A DNA stretch of 17,070 nt, taken from contig CAZNER010000041.1 in NCBI GenBank assembly GCA_964572065.1, positions 1-17,070 on the forward strand. Direction: 5' to 3'. The notes beneath the pieces are model-generated. The model was given only the letters and a program-made list of their open reading frames with translations, was not told where the DNA came from and made no database searches. Positions 8,434-14,491 of this stretch are shown here, piece after piece (position 1 is the stretch's first letter; each line of letters opens with the position of its first letter). The position numbers and the translations under genes are program-made. The DNA comes from CAZNER01 sp964572065. Lineage in GTDB: Bacteria; Patescibacteriota; Dojkabacteria; JAHIVN01.

Positions 8434-8878
8434 CTCCTGTTTTTGGTTGTTTTCTATCTAACCTTAAATAAACTAATAAGTCATCAGATTCTGCCTGAGA
8501 AGTATTGGTATCTCCTTTTGTTTCATATTCTATACCATCAATTGTAAAATAATCCATCCCTGGGTTGATAATAAAGTAATTATTAGAGTTGAGATAACCC
8601 AAACCCCTAAGGTATTCCTTATTTAATATCATTACTAAACTTGTATCATCTTTCTCACCAGTAGGTTCACGACTCTCATCAGGCCAAGTCTTATAAAAGT
8701 TATTAGCTATTAATGCTCTAAGAGTTATTAAAGTAAAATTTGATGATTCATCCTCACCATATCTAGCAACTCTTCTAGTAAATTTATGCCAAGTAATTAA
8801 TTTTTTATTAAAAGTATCACTAGCATTATTTATTGCTTCTCGAAAAGTATTCCATTGAGCAGAAGTTAATAGTTCCAT
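8408..8878 (-). CDS. Probable head-closure/stopper protein
   Basis: A 156-residue protein. The N-terminal 60 residues look helical (SAQWNTFREAINNASDTFNK). The C-terminal half is a small beta-barrel-like region with YFIINPGMDYFTIDGIEYE and SQAESDDLLVYLRLDRKQP at about residues 103-145. Head-closure proteins (SPP1 gp16-like, stopper) have a comparable small barrel that binds under the adaptor, and the gene lies exactly between the adaptor candidate and the gp10-like protein, where the stopper belongs. No definitive motif is visible, so the function is inferred from order. The gene starts four bases after the stop of the PKD protein gene and overlaps the next gene, so it is in the same translationally linked set. 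Confidence 0.5.
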   Translation of the reverse strand: MELLTSAQWNTFREAINNASDTFNKKLITWHKFTRRVARYGEDESSNFTLITLRALIANNFYKTWPDESREPTGEKDDTSLVMILNKEYLRGLGYLNSNNYFIINPGMDYFTIDGIEYETKGDTNTSQAESDDLLVYLRLDRKQPKTGDDYHAGSL

Positions 8879-8882
8879 AATT

Positions 8883-9653
8883 CTAACTAATTATAATATT
8901 GTAAGCATCTCTGATTGGTTCAAATATTTCTGGTACATTAGTATCTTCTCTTAGATCTGAACATATTGGTAACCAAATCCTCAACCTTTTAGCTAACATA
9001 CAAATTTGTTCTTTCAATGTATCTAAAGATCCACCAGGCTTCACCATATTATTAACAGAATCATTAGCTTCTGAAGGTCCGTGCCATTCAGCAGTTGAAG
9101 GACCAGTTACAACTTTCTTAAGAGCTCCACCAGCTGTACCAGAACTAGATGAAGAACTTGAACTAATTAATAATGAGATAGCTTGTAATATCAAATCAAA
9201 TGCAATTAATTCTGCTATCAACTGATTAGCTAGAGGAGGCCAATAAAACTCATCATAAACATGAGCATCTTCAATAACTATATCATTTATTAATGGTTGT
9301 AAGTATAATTGCCATTTCTTAATTAAACCATCTAATTCTCCTATGTTTATATCAACTCCTGATGGTATATAAGAAAGTACAATATCATATATAGATTTGG
9401 GTAATGGAGTTATACCTGTATCACTAACTCCTACGCTTAATTGGAATGCTTCTGAAGGTCCATCAGCGTTTGTAGATATTAGAGTTACTACAAAGAAACC
9501 CCTCCTTGAATAAATATGGGAGGGGTCCTGATCAGTGCTTGTTTCACCGTCACCAAAATCCCAACTCCATGATGTGGGACCCTGTGTTGATCTATCAGTA
9601 AAAGTAACTTCTAACCCATCTACGCTATAAGTAAAATTTGCAGTGGGTATCAT
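8883..9653 (-). CDS. PKD-domain neck protein, probable head-tail adaptor
   Basis: A 256-residue two-part protein. Residues about 1-77 form a complete PKD (polycystic kidney disease) Ig-like domain: ANFTYSVDGLEVTFTD, the signature WDFGDG at 31-36, and the closing strand FFVVTLISTNADGP. Residues 80-162 are mainly helical (IYDIVLSYIPSG, LANQLIAELIAFDLILQAI), as in gp6/gp15-type head-tail adaptors. An eight-serine run follows at 164-171, then a segment rich in short helices (GGSLDTLKEQICMLAKRLRI). The adaptor role is inferred from the helical core and from the order capsid, this gene, stopper, gp10-like. The PKD fusion is odd for a neck protein; such domains usually mediate surface binding and would project from the neck like collar fibres. 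Codons 43-54 contain an unusually GC-rich hairpin. The start ATG follows CTTAAATT. Confidence 0.65.
   Translation of the reverse strand: MIPTANFTYSVDGLEVTFTDRSTQGPTSWSWDFGDGETSTDQDPSHIYSRRGFFVVTLISTNADGPSEAFQLSVGVSDTGITPLPKSIYDIVLSYIPSGVDINIGELDGLIKKWQLYLQPLINDIVIEDAHVYDEFYWPPLANQLIAELIAFDLILQAISLLISSSSSSSSGTAGGALKKVVTGPSTAEWHGPSEANDSVNNMVKPGGSLDTLKEQICMLAKRLRIWLPICSDLREDTNVPEIFEPIRDAYNIIIS
9498..9526 (-). other. GC-rich hairpin with a Shine-Dalgarno-like arm inside the PKD gene
   Basis: ACCCCTCC (9498-9505) pairs perfectly with GGAGGGGT (9519-9526) across a 13-base loop. On the transcript this puts AAGGAGGGG followed by TTTCTTTG within codons 43-54 of the PKD protein. It is one of very few GC-rich segments in an A+T-rich region and includes two AGG arginine codons in a row. 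No usable in-frame start follows the Shine-Dalgarno-like arm (the nearest TTG is followed at once by TAG), and the U-tract is too weak for a clear terminator. Confidence 0.4.
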
Positions 9654-9664
9654 AATTTAAGTTT

Positions 9665-10183
9665 TTATTCTTCAGCTCCTTCAACTATTGAAATAGCTTC
9701 AGCGTTTAATTGTTTACGGTTCATTTTTGATAACCTCGTAATAACTCCTTCTTCAATTTCATAATTCTCTTCAAGATAGTTGATTACGTCATCTTTGCTA
9801 CCTAATTTCTCAATTGGATGAACTTCTTCTTTATTCTCAAGTTCTTCCAATCTACCCCTTAAGATTTTTATGGTTTTTTGATTTTTCTCAATTTCATTAT
9901 TAGAATGAGCAATCTTCTCCTCTAATTTTTTGATATACTCTTCTTGACTTGTTTTGTCAACATGTTCAGCTTCAAAAGCTTCAGCTTTCTTCTTATATTC
10001 TAAGTACTCAGCTTCTGTTTTTTTAACTAAGTGGCCATGTTGTAAAGCTCTCTTTATATGATAAGAGAATAATAATTTTTGAGGGATCTCTTTAATCTGA
10101 TCATTATGAATTGAAAATAAAGTTTTTGTATCAGTGAATGATCTTGCTTTCTCATTTAATGCTATATACGTTTTTTTAGCCAT
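9665..10183 (-). CDS. Coiled-coil protein after the capsid gene, unknown function
   Basis: A 172-residue, highly charged protein. Residues 1-60 form a small N-terminal domain (TYIALNEKARSFTDTKTLFS, then KRALQHGHLVKKTEAEY). Residues about 62-120 are a continuous heptad-like coiled coil (QEEYIKKLEEKIAHSNNEIE, then KTIKILRGRLEELENKEE). A short helical C-terminal motif at 126-165 (KLGSKDDVINYLEENYEI, then SKMNRKQLNAEAI) resembles HeH/LEM-type helix-extended-helix pairs, which often bind nucleic acid or protein. It is the first gene after the post-capsid terminator and precedes the PKD neck protein by 11 bases. A role in head maturation or neck assembly would fit its place, but I cannot assign one. 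The start ATG follows AAGAATT. Confidence 0.7.
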   Translation of the reverse strand: MAKKTYIALNEKARSFTDTKTLFSIHNDQIKEIPQKLLFSYHIKRALQHGHLVKKTEAEYLEYKKKAEAFEAEHVDKTSQEEYIKKLEEKIAHSNNEIEKNQKTIKILRGRLEELENKEEVHPIEKLGSKDDVINYLEENYEIEEGVITRLSKMNRKQLNAEAISIVEGAEE

Positions 10184-10190
10184 AATTCTT

Positions 10191-10202
10191 GATTTGTTAA
10201 AT
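10191..10202. repeat. 12-base sequence GATTTGTTAAAT, copy in the leader of the coiled-coil gene
   Basis: An exact 12-base match to 14463-14474, given here in plus orientation. On the transcript strand it reads ATTTAACAAATC. It sits between the post-capsid terminator and the next start codon, where a new promoter or a leader element would be expected. It matches no consensus I can defend. Confidence 0.35.
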
Positions 10203-10220
10203 AATTAAAATTTTTATAAT

Positions 10221-10250
10221 AAAAAAGGGCTGGACTAAATTAGCCAGCCC
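10221..10250 (-). terminator. Rho-independent terminator after the major capsid gene
   Basis: GGGCTGG (10227-10233) and CCAGCCC (10244-10250) form a perfect 7-bp GC-rich stem. CTA/TAG pairs extend it inside a one-base bulge around an AAT loop. On the minus strand the stem is followed at once by six Ts (AAAAAA at 10221-10226 on the plus strand), the standard intrinsic-terminator form. It lies 27 bases past the capsid stop codon and acts only in the minus direction, because the plus side lacks a T-run. Partial readthrough, or a promoter between here and 10183, is needed for the neck genes. Confidence 0.88.
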
Positions 10251-10276
10251 CTTAATTGCAATGTAGAAATATTGGG

Positions 10277-11380
10277 TTATTCGAAAGAGATGTCTGCTTG
10301 AGAATCTACATCCATGTAAGATGGGAATCCATTTGCAGCAAATGTTACTGAACTGTCTAATACCAATGCAGAATCTGTAAATAACTTAGCAAATCCTAAT
10401 GACATAGAAGCAACTGTAACATTAGTTTGGTTTGTAATGATTCTATCTGACTCAACCATAAGAGGAGCAGCGTTCATTTTAATAATACCACGAGTTTTAT
10501 CTAAGATAATCTCTTTATTTGCAGGTATATTACCATGAACGAAATAATCAGTACTTTGTGGAATAGGAATATTTTTGATATTCAATTTATTCTCTGGGGC
10601 ATAAGGAGCTTGACGAACTTTGAATTCATCTAAGTTCCAAGTTTCTAAAGCAGCAGCTTCTCCACCAAGCATAACTCCGGGTACTCTTCCCATTCTTCCC
10701 ATTCTAATCCAAAGTTTTAGAATATCGTTGTAAGTTTTTGTACCAGCAGTAGCAACTCCAATTACTGGTGCAGCTTCTGAACCATCAAGTTGTTCACCAT
10801 TTAATAAAGTGTCTATAGCTAAAGTATCAACTGCATGACCCATTTGAACTCCAAAGTCTTCTAAGAAGATTCTTACTAGATTCAAGCTTGAATGCTTGAT
10901 AACCTCATCAGTTAACTGAATTCCCTTACCAACTTTAAAAGCATTGAACTTTTTAGAACCATAAGAAAGAGCTCCTAATGGAATAGTTTCACCTTCAGCA
11001 ACTACTGCAGGAGTAGAATCTGATTTATTAATATGTGGTATAATCTGAGTTAAACCTTTCATTTGTTCTTCAGCTGCAATAATATTAGACCAAATTGGAG
11101 ATTTTCTAAATCCAACTCTGATAGCATCTCTGTAGAATTCAGGGATGATCCAACGTACGTCCATGTCAGAAACAGAAACGATGTTAGAAATAGTATCAGT
11201 GTTAGGATCAATTCCTAAGTCTGCATATAAAGCATCTAAAGATACCTGAAATTTCTCTTTTATTACTTCTGAGAATGAAGCATCAACAGGGTTATCATCT
11301 TTACGAAGTGATTCTGCATATCTTACAGCTTCGTTGATTTTACCCTTAAATTTTGAGTTTTCAAATTTTTTTCTATCCAT
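10277..11380 (-). CDS. Major capsid protein, HK97 fold
   Basis: A 367-residue protein that forms the icosahedral shell. After an N-terminal helical segment (about 1-70, probably a delta or N-arm region) comes the HK97-type core. An E-loop region with VVAEGETIPLGALSYGSKKF (126-145) leads into the hallmark strand-helix KGIQLTDEVIKHSSLNLVRI, then the long spine helix FLEDFGVQMGHAVDTLAIDT (172-191). The P-domain/A-domain pattern follows, with GVMLGGEAAALETW (235-248), YFVHGNIPANKEIILDK and a closing strand near 325-347. The E-G-E-T-I-P and L-T-D-E-V motifs are typical of siphovirus and myovirus HK97-fold capsid proteins. The cement-like protein gene lies 11 bases upstream and the protease before that, in the usual order, and a strong terminator follows. 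The first 70 residues are short for a built-in scaffold, which agrees with a separate scaffold in the protease region. Confidence 0.93.
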   Translation of the reverse strand: MDRKKFENSKFKGKINEAVRYAESLRKDDNPVDASFSEVIKEKFQVSLDALYADLGIDPNTDTISNIVSVSDMDVRWIIPEFYRDAIRVGFRKSPIWSNIIAAEEQMKGLTQIIPHINKSDSTPAVVAEGETIPLGALSYGSKKFNAFKVGKGIQLTDEVIKHSSLNLVRIFLEDFGVQMGHAVDTLAIDTLLNGEQLDGSEAAPVIGVATAGTKTYNDILKLWIRMGRMGRVPGVMLGGEAAALETWNLDEFKVRQAPYAPENKLNIKNIPIPQSTDYFVHGNIPANKEIILDKTRGIIKMNAAPLMVESDRIITNQTNVTVASMSLGFAKLFTDSALVLDSSVTFAANGFPSYMDVDSQADISFE

Positions 11381-11391
11381 TTTCCCGGGTT

Positions 11392-11832
11392 TTATTTAAG
11401 TACTACTTTAATTTCATCTCCATCATCACCACCAGTTAGTGCCCAACCAACCATATTGTCAATGTCAACTGTATCACTAGAATATTCTGATCTTCCTGTT
11501 GTAGCATTGAAAGCAACAAATTTAACTGGACCTGCAACTGTTGAGTCTGCAGAAGCTTCTCCTAATACAGTACAATGACCTCTCATTGAAACTGAAATTT
11601 CGTCATTAACTGATACAGGAGCATTATCAGTTTTCTTTTTATTGATAGCATAACCAATGATCTCCAATGTATCATTAGCTGCTGCCGGAAGGATTTCTCC
11701 ATCATCATTTAATTTTACCGGCATACCCTCATAAACTGTTACTGAATCAGCAACGATGAATGCTTCATGAAGTTTGTGAGCTTCCTTTTTATAGAAGATA
11801 GCTCTTGTTGATTCTCCAAATGTAGTAGGCAT
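11392..11832 (-). CDS. Probable capsid decoration/cement protein
   Basis: A 146-residue all-beta protein. The pattern AFIVADSVTVYEGMPVKLND (24-43), EIIGYAINKKK (62-72), EISVSMRGHCTVLGEA (88-103) and a closing MVGWALTGGDDGDEIKVVLK resembles cement/decoration proteins of the DUF2190/gp8-like kind. In these a V-x-x-G-M-P-V-K-L strand, an I-x-G-Y-A strand and a final G-D-x-I-x-V-x-L strand form a small barrel. Such proteins bind the capsid at three-fold positions and stabilise it. The position directly between protease and major capsid genes is the standard place. There is no signal peptide or membrane segment. The start ATG follows AAGAATAGATT. The role is family knowledge plus inference; the exact fold was not tested. 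Confidence 0.75.
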   Translation of the reverse strand: MPTTFGESTRAIFYKKEAHKLHEAFIVADSVTVYEGMPVKLNDDGEILPAAANDTLEIIGYAINKKKTDNAPVSVNDEISVSMRGHCTVLGEASADSTVAGPVKFVAFNATTGRSEYSSDTVDIDNMVGWALTGGDDGDEIKVVLK

Positions 11833-11864
11833 AATCTATTCTTTTAAGTTATTAATCTGTTTAA

Positions 11865-12965
11865 TTAATCGATATCTTCGAATGAAGGTTTTCTACGTTT
11901 ATCTCTTAAACGTTTTTCTAATTCTTCAAATGATTCNNNNNNNNNNNNNNNNNNNNNNNNNNNNNNNNNNNNNNNNNNNNNNNNNNNNNNNNNNNNNNNN
12001 NNNNNNNNNNNNNNNNNNNNNNNNNNNNNNNNNNNNTCAGGTTTGAACCCGAATTTAGCTTTTAGCAGCTCTAATAATTTTTTGTTCATACTGTTTTCAG
12101 TTTTATCGTTATTGTTTTGGTTAAAATTGTCAAGTATTGTAGTTGAAATTGATGACATTGACTTATAAGAGAACATTGAAAACTGCCCATCTCTTTTCCC
12201 TGAGAATCTTGGATTATTGATTTTCCCATCACTTTTTATCAACTTAGCGAATGGGTCTGCCCCATGAGGTACTAAAGAAGTTTCATAGTACATCTTAACT
12301 TCAGTAGCTACCTTTTGAATAAGATTTCCATCTTTATCATAAGTACCCATCTTTTCATAGAATTCTCTTGGCTCCATATTTTTATGTGATTGCTCCCAAC
12401 TAAATTGGATTGTAACGGAGTTAGAATGTATTGCAGGTGGCTCCATATTAATTAACCTGGCTAACCTGGGGTTAGACTTACCATCAATCTTCATTTTACC
12501 ATTAATTCCTGCAGGAACCTTAGTACCATCTGGAGTTTTATAAGCTTCTTGCCACTCAACTTCTACTACTACTCCTAAGGCATTCCCCGTTGCCATCTCA
12601 TGGTCTACATAAACTGTTTGACCTAATAACATTGACATTGAGTTCTTTAGAACATCTTTTGGGAAGAAAGTAGGGCTGTAACTATTCTTATTAACAGTTA
12701 CTGAAGATAACAATCTGAATACCGGGTAAATGAGTTCTTCATCTTTTGGGTTAAGGTCTTCAGCAGTAACATCTCCATAATAAGTTGTATAATTTGGAGA
12801 AGCAGTATCAAATAAACCAAACTGTTTAAGAGTACATTTTCCATCTGGACACCCTTCAATATCTTTAGCTCTCTTCTCATTAGCCATAGATAATGGGATT
12901 TTCTCGCTTAGATGAGGGCTGATCAGACTATAACCCCCAATTAGTGTTAATAATTCTTCATTCAT
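11865..12965 (-). CDS. Prohead protease with C-terminal scaffold-like part, interrupted by assembly gap
   Basis: The protease part spans about residues 75-245. A candidate catalytic His122 sits in YVDHEMATGNALGVVVEVEW, the usual H-x(n)-G-V strand. Candidate Ser183 is in IHSNSVTIQFSWEQSH, and the end block KMYYETSLVPHGADPFAKLI matches the E-x-S-x-V-x-x-G-A-D-P-x-A motif of U35/S78-type prohead proteases, with Glu228 as possible third member. The enzyme cleaves scaffold and capsid precursors inside the prohead. From about 250 on the chain is low-complexity (SYKSMSSISTTILDNFNQNN), then MNKKLLELLKAKFGFKP, and after 100 Ns a charged end, ESFEELEKRLRDKRRKPSF, as in scaffolds. Met293 (12087-12089) could start a separate nested scaffold. 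The gap length is arbitrary, so length, frame and single-gene status across it are unproven. Confidence 0.8.
   Translation of the reverse strand: MNEELLTLIGGYSLISPHLSEKIPLSMANEKRAKDIEGCPDGKCTLKQFGLFDTASPNYTTYYGDVTAEDLNPKDEELIYPVFRLLSSVTVNKNSYSPTFFPKDVLKNSMSMLLGQTVYVDHEMATGNALGVVVEVEWQEAYKTPDGTKVPAGINGKMKIDGKSNPRLARLINMEPPAIHSNSVTIQFSWEQSHKNMEPREFYEKMGTYDKDGNLIQKVATEVKMYYETSLVPHGADPFAKLIKSDGKINNPRFSGKRDGQFSMFSYKSMSSISTTILDNFNQNNNDKTENSMNKKLLELLKAKFGFKPXXXXXXXXXXXXXXXXXXXXXXXXXXXXXXXXXXESFEELEKRLRDKRRKPSFEDID
11937..12036. other. Assembly gap of 100 Ns
   Basis: Exactly 100 undetermined bases, the conventional filler for a gap of unknown size. It falls inside the protease/scaffold gene. Frames on the two sides happen to agree at 100 bases, but that is not evidence of true continuity. 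Sequence repeats or low complexity typical of scaffold coding regions may have broken the assembly here. Confidence 0.99.
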
Positions 12966-12976
12966 ATCGATATAAA

Positions 12977-14443
12977 TTAATTTTTATTGTTATCTCTTGG
13001 TTGGTCTTTCCGTTTATCTCTAGTATCTTTATCAGATTTACCCTGATCTTTCTTACGATCACGTTTATCCTGGGCGTCATTTAAAGTACCATCCGGATCT
13101 ATTGGTACTCTTGGTTCTTTCTGATCTGGTGCTTCATACCCCATCTCATCTGCATATTCTTCTTGATTGATGATTCCATCAGCATATAATACTCTTAGGT
13201 TACGTATTTTGTATTCTTTAGACTGTTGGAATTTCAATTCATCAGTAACGGTAGACTTATCAAATTTTACATTTAAGTGTTTAAATTTAAAACCTGCTAA
13301 TCTTAATTCTAAAGTGTACCAAAACTCTAATAGATATGCAATATGTATCTGTAGGTTACTTAATTGAGATAATACTTTACTAAATAAAATTGCTATTTGA
13401 GTTTCAGTCTCACTTGAAGGTACACCTAAGAATGAAGCTGGATGACCTATACCATTAGCAATCTGGTTCTCATTTAGATTAAATATATCACTAACTCCTC
13501 GGATATCTTTAGTAGTAGAGTGGAAGTTAAATTCATGATCTTCTTTATAACCAACTGTAATACCTTCTTTCATTGAATTCTCTAAACTAGTTTTCATACC
13601 AGTTAATAAGCCTTCTAATCTTTTAGCATAAGTATCATCATTCTCATTAGCTTGTCTTCCAGGTTTTTCCATTAACGCTTCAAAAAATCCCATCAGACCT
13701 AACTGAGAGATTATAAAGTCAATATTATCAGACATCTTCCTTTGAGAGTTGATGTTATTTACAGCAGCCATAAATTCCGGATCCGCATAAGGTAACTCAG
13801 TATCACCATTCAAACTTAAGTACTTATAAGTTTCAAGATTCAATTTAACATACCTCTTACTGATGTCTCCACCAATCTTATTCTTGATGATTTGATAGGG
13901 GTGAAAATCTTGAGTTCTCTTATTGAATCTAAATATAATCTCATCGGGGTTAACCATGACTATTTTCTTAATCCCATTAAAATTTTCGTTAACCACTACT
14001 TCAGCAGATAAAGCTCCTGAAATTGAACCCTGGTTTATAACTCTATTGATTATACCTTGAATACCAGCATTATATTGTGACCAATTCTTACTAGCTTGTT
14101 TAAGGTGATCTCTCATTGCTTTTTGTTGAGCAAGTGGTACGTCTTTATCAAAATATACTTTATGTACTGTATTAGCTAATTCCCTTTTATCTTTCATAGC
14201 TAATTTGATGTCTGGGTTAATCTTAGCTAACTTCCTAATCTGAGGAATTAATTCTCTTATGTATTCTAAGTCAATAAATTCAGTTTGTTTCTTAGTATCT
14301 GCAAGAATATCACTATTAGAAACCTGAGTTTTAGAAACCTGTGATTTTGGTAAACTAACAGGTATTTTAATTTCTTTTTTCTTAACTAACTCTTCAGGAA
14401 TTTTCCTTTTATTCCTTTGAATTTTAAAACCTAATATATTCAT
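12977..14443 (-). CDS. Portal protein
   Basis: A 488-residue protein that forms the dodecameric ring at the capsid vertex through which DNA enters and leaves. Residues about 55-125 are helical. The clip/stem-like region runs from GSISGALSAEVVVN (139-152) through VNPDEIIFRFN (164-174). The conserved region IADGIGHP-like FNLNENQIANGIGHPASFLG (321-340) and VPSSETETQIAILFSKVLSQ (341-360) matches the portal crown/stem motif in which a G-x-P-x-x-x-L-G turn precedes a long helix. LYADGIINQEEYADEMGYEA (419-438) is the common C-terminal portal motif (G-I-I-x-x-x-E-x-x-x-x-x-G). The last 30 residues are an alternating acidic/basic tail (DKRDRKKDQGKSDKDTRDK), probably disordered. The gene lies between terminase and protease, the usual place. 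The start lies directly after a 14-base palindrome. Confidence 0.88.
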   Translation of the reverse strand: MNILGFKIQRNKRKIPEELVKKKEIKIPVSLPKSQVSKTQVSNSDILADTKKQTEFIDLEYIRELIPQIRKLAKINPDIKLAMKDKRELANTVHKVYFDKDVPLAQQKAMRDHLKQASKNWSQYNAGIQGIINRVINQGSISGALSAEVVVNENFNGIKKIVMVNPDEIIFRFNKRTQDFHPYQIIKNKIGGDISKRYVKLNLETYKYLSLNGDTELPYADPEFMAAVNNINSQRKMSDNIDFIISQLGLMGFFEALMEKPGRQANENDDTYAKRLEGLLTGMKTSLENSMKEGITVGYKEDHEFNFHSTTKDIRGVSDIFNLNENQIANGIGHPASFLGVPSSETETQIAILFSKVLSQLSNLQIHIAYLLEFWYTLELRLAGFKFKHLNVKFDKSTVTDELKFQQSKEYKIRNLRVLYADGIINQEEYADEMGYEAPDQKEPRVPIDPDGTLNDAQDKRDRKKDQGKSDKDTRDKRKDQPRDNNKN

Positions 14444-14462
14444 AAAATAGCTATTTTGTTAT

Positions 14463-14474
14463 GATTTGTTAAAT
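14463..14474. repeat. 12-base sequence GATTTGTTAAAT, copy in the portal leader
   Basis: An exact match to 10191-10202 and in the same orientation. It lies in the 48-base interval between the terminase stop and the portal start, 20 bases before the start codon. The pair is notable because intergenic DNA totals only a few hundred bases in this window. Confidence 0.35.
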
Positions 14475-14491
14475 GTCTTAAGAGTATTGTA

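Noticed and set aside
12698..12880. Minus-strand frame of 60 codons overlapping the protease gene
   Set aside because: It lies in another frame of the well-supported prohead protease, has no leader, and its sequence looks random.
14444..14457. 14-base palindrome AAAATAGCTATTTT directly before the portal start
   Set aside because: Palindromes of this length are expected a few times by chance in 17 kb of such A+T-rich sequence, and the stem would be weak; position alone is not enough.
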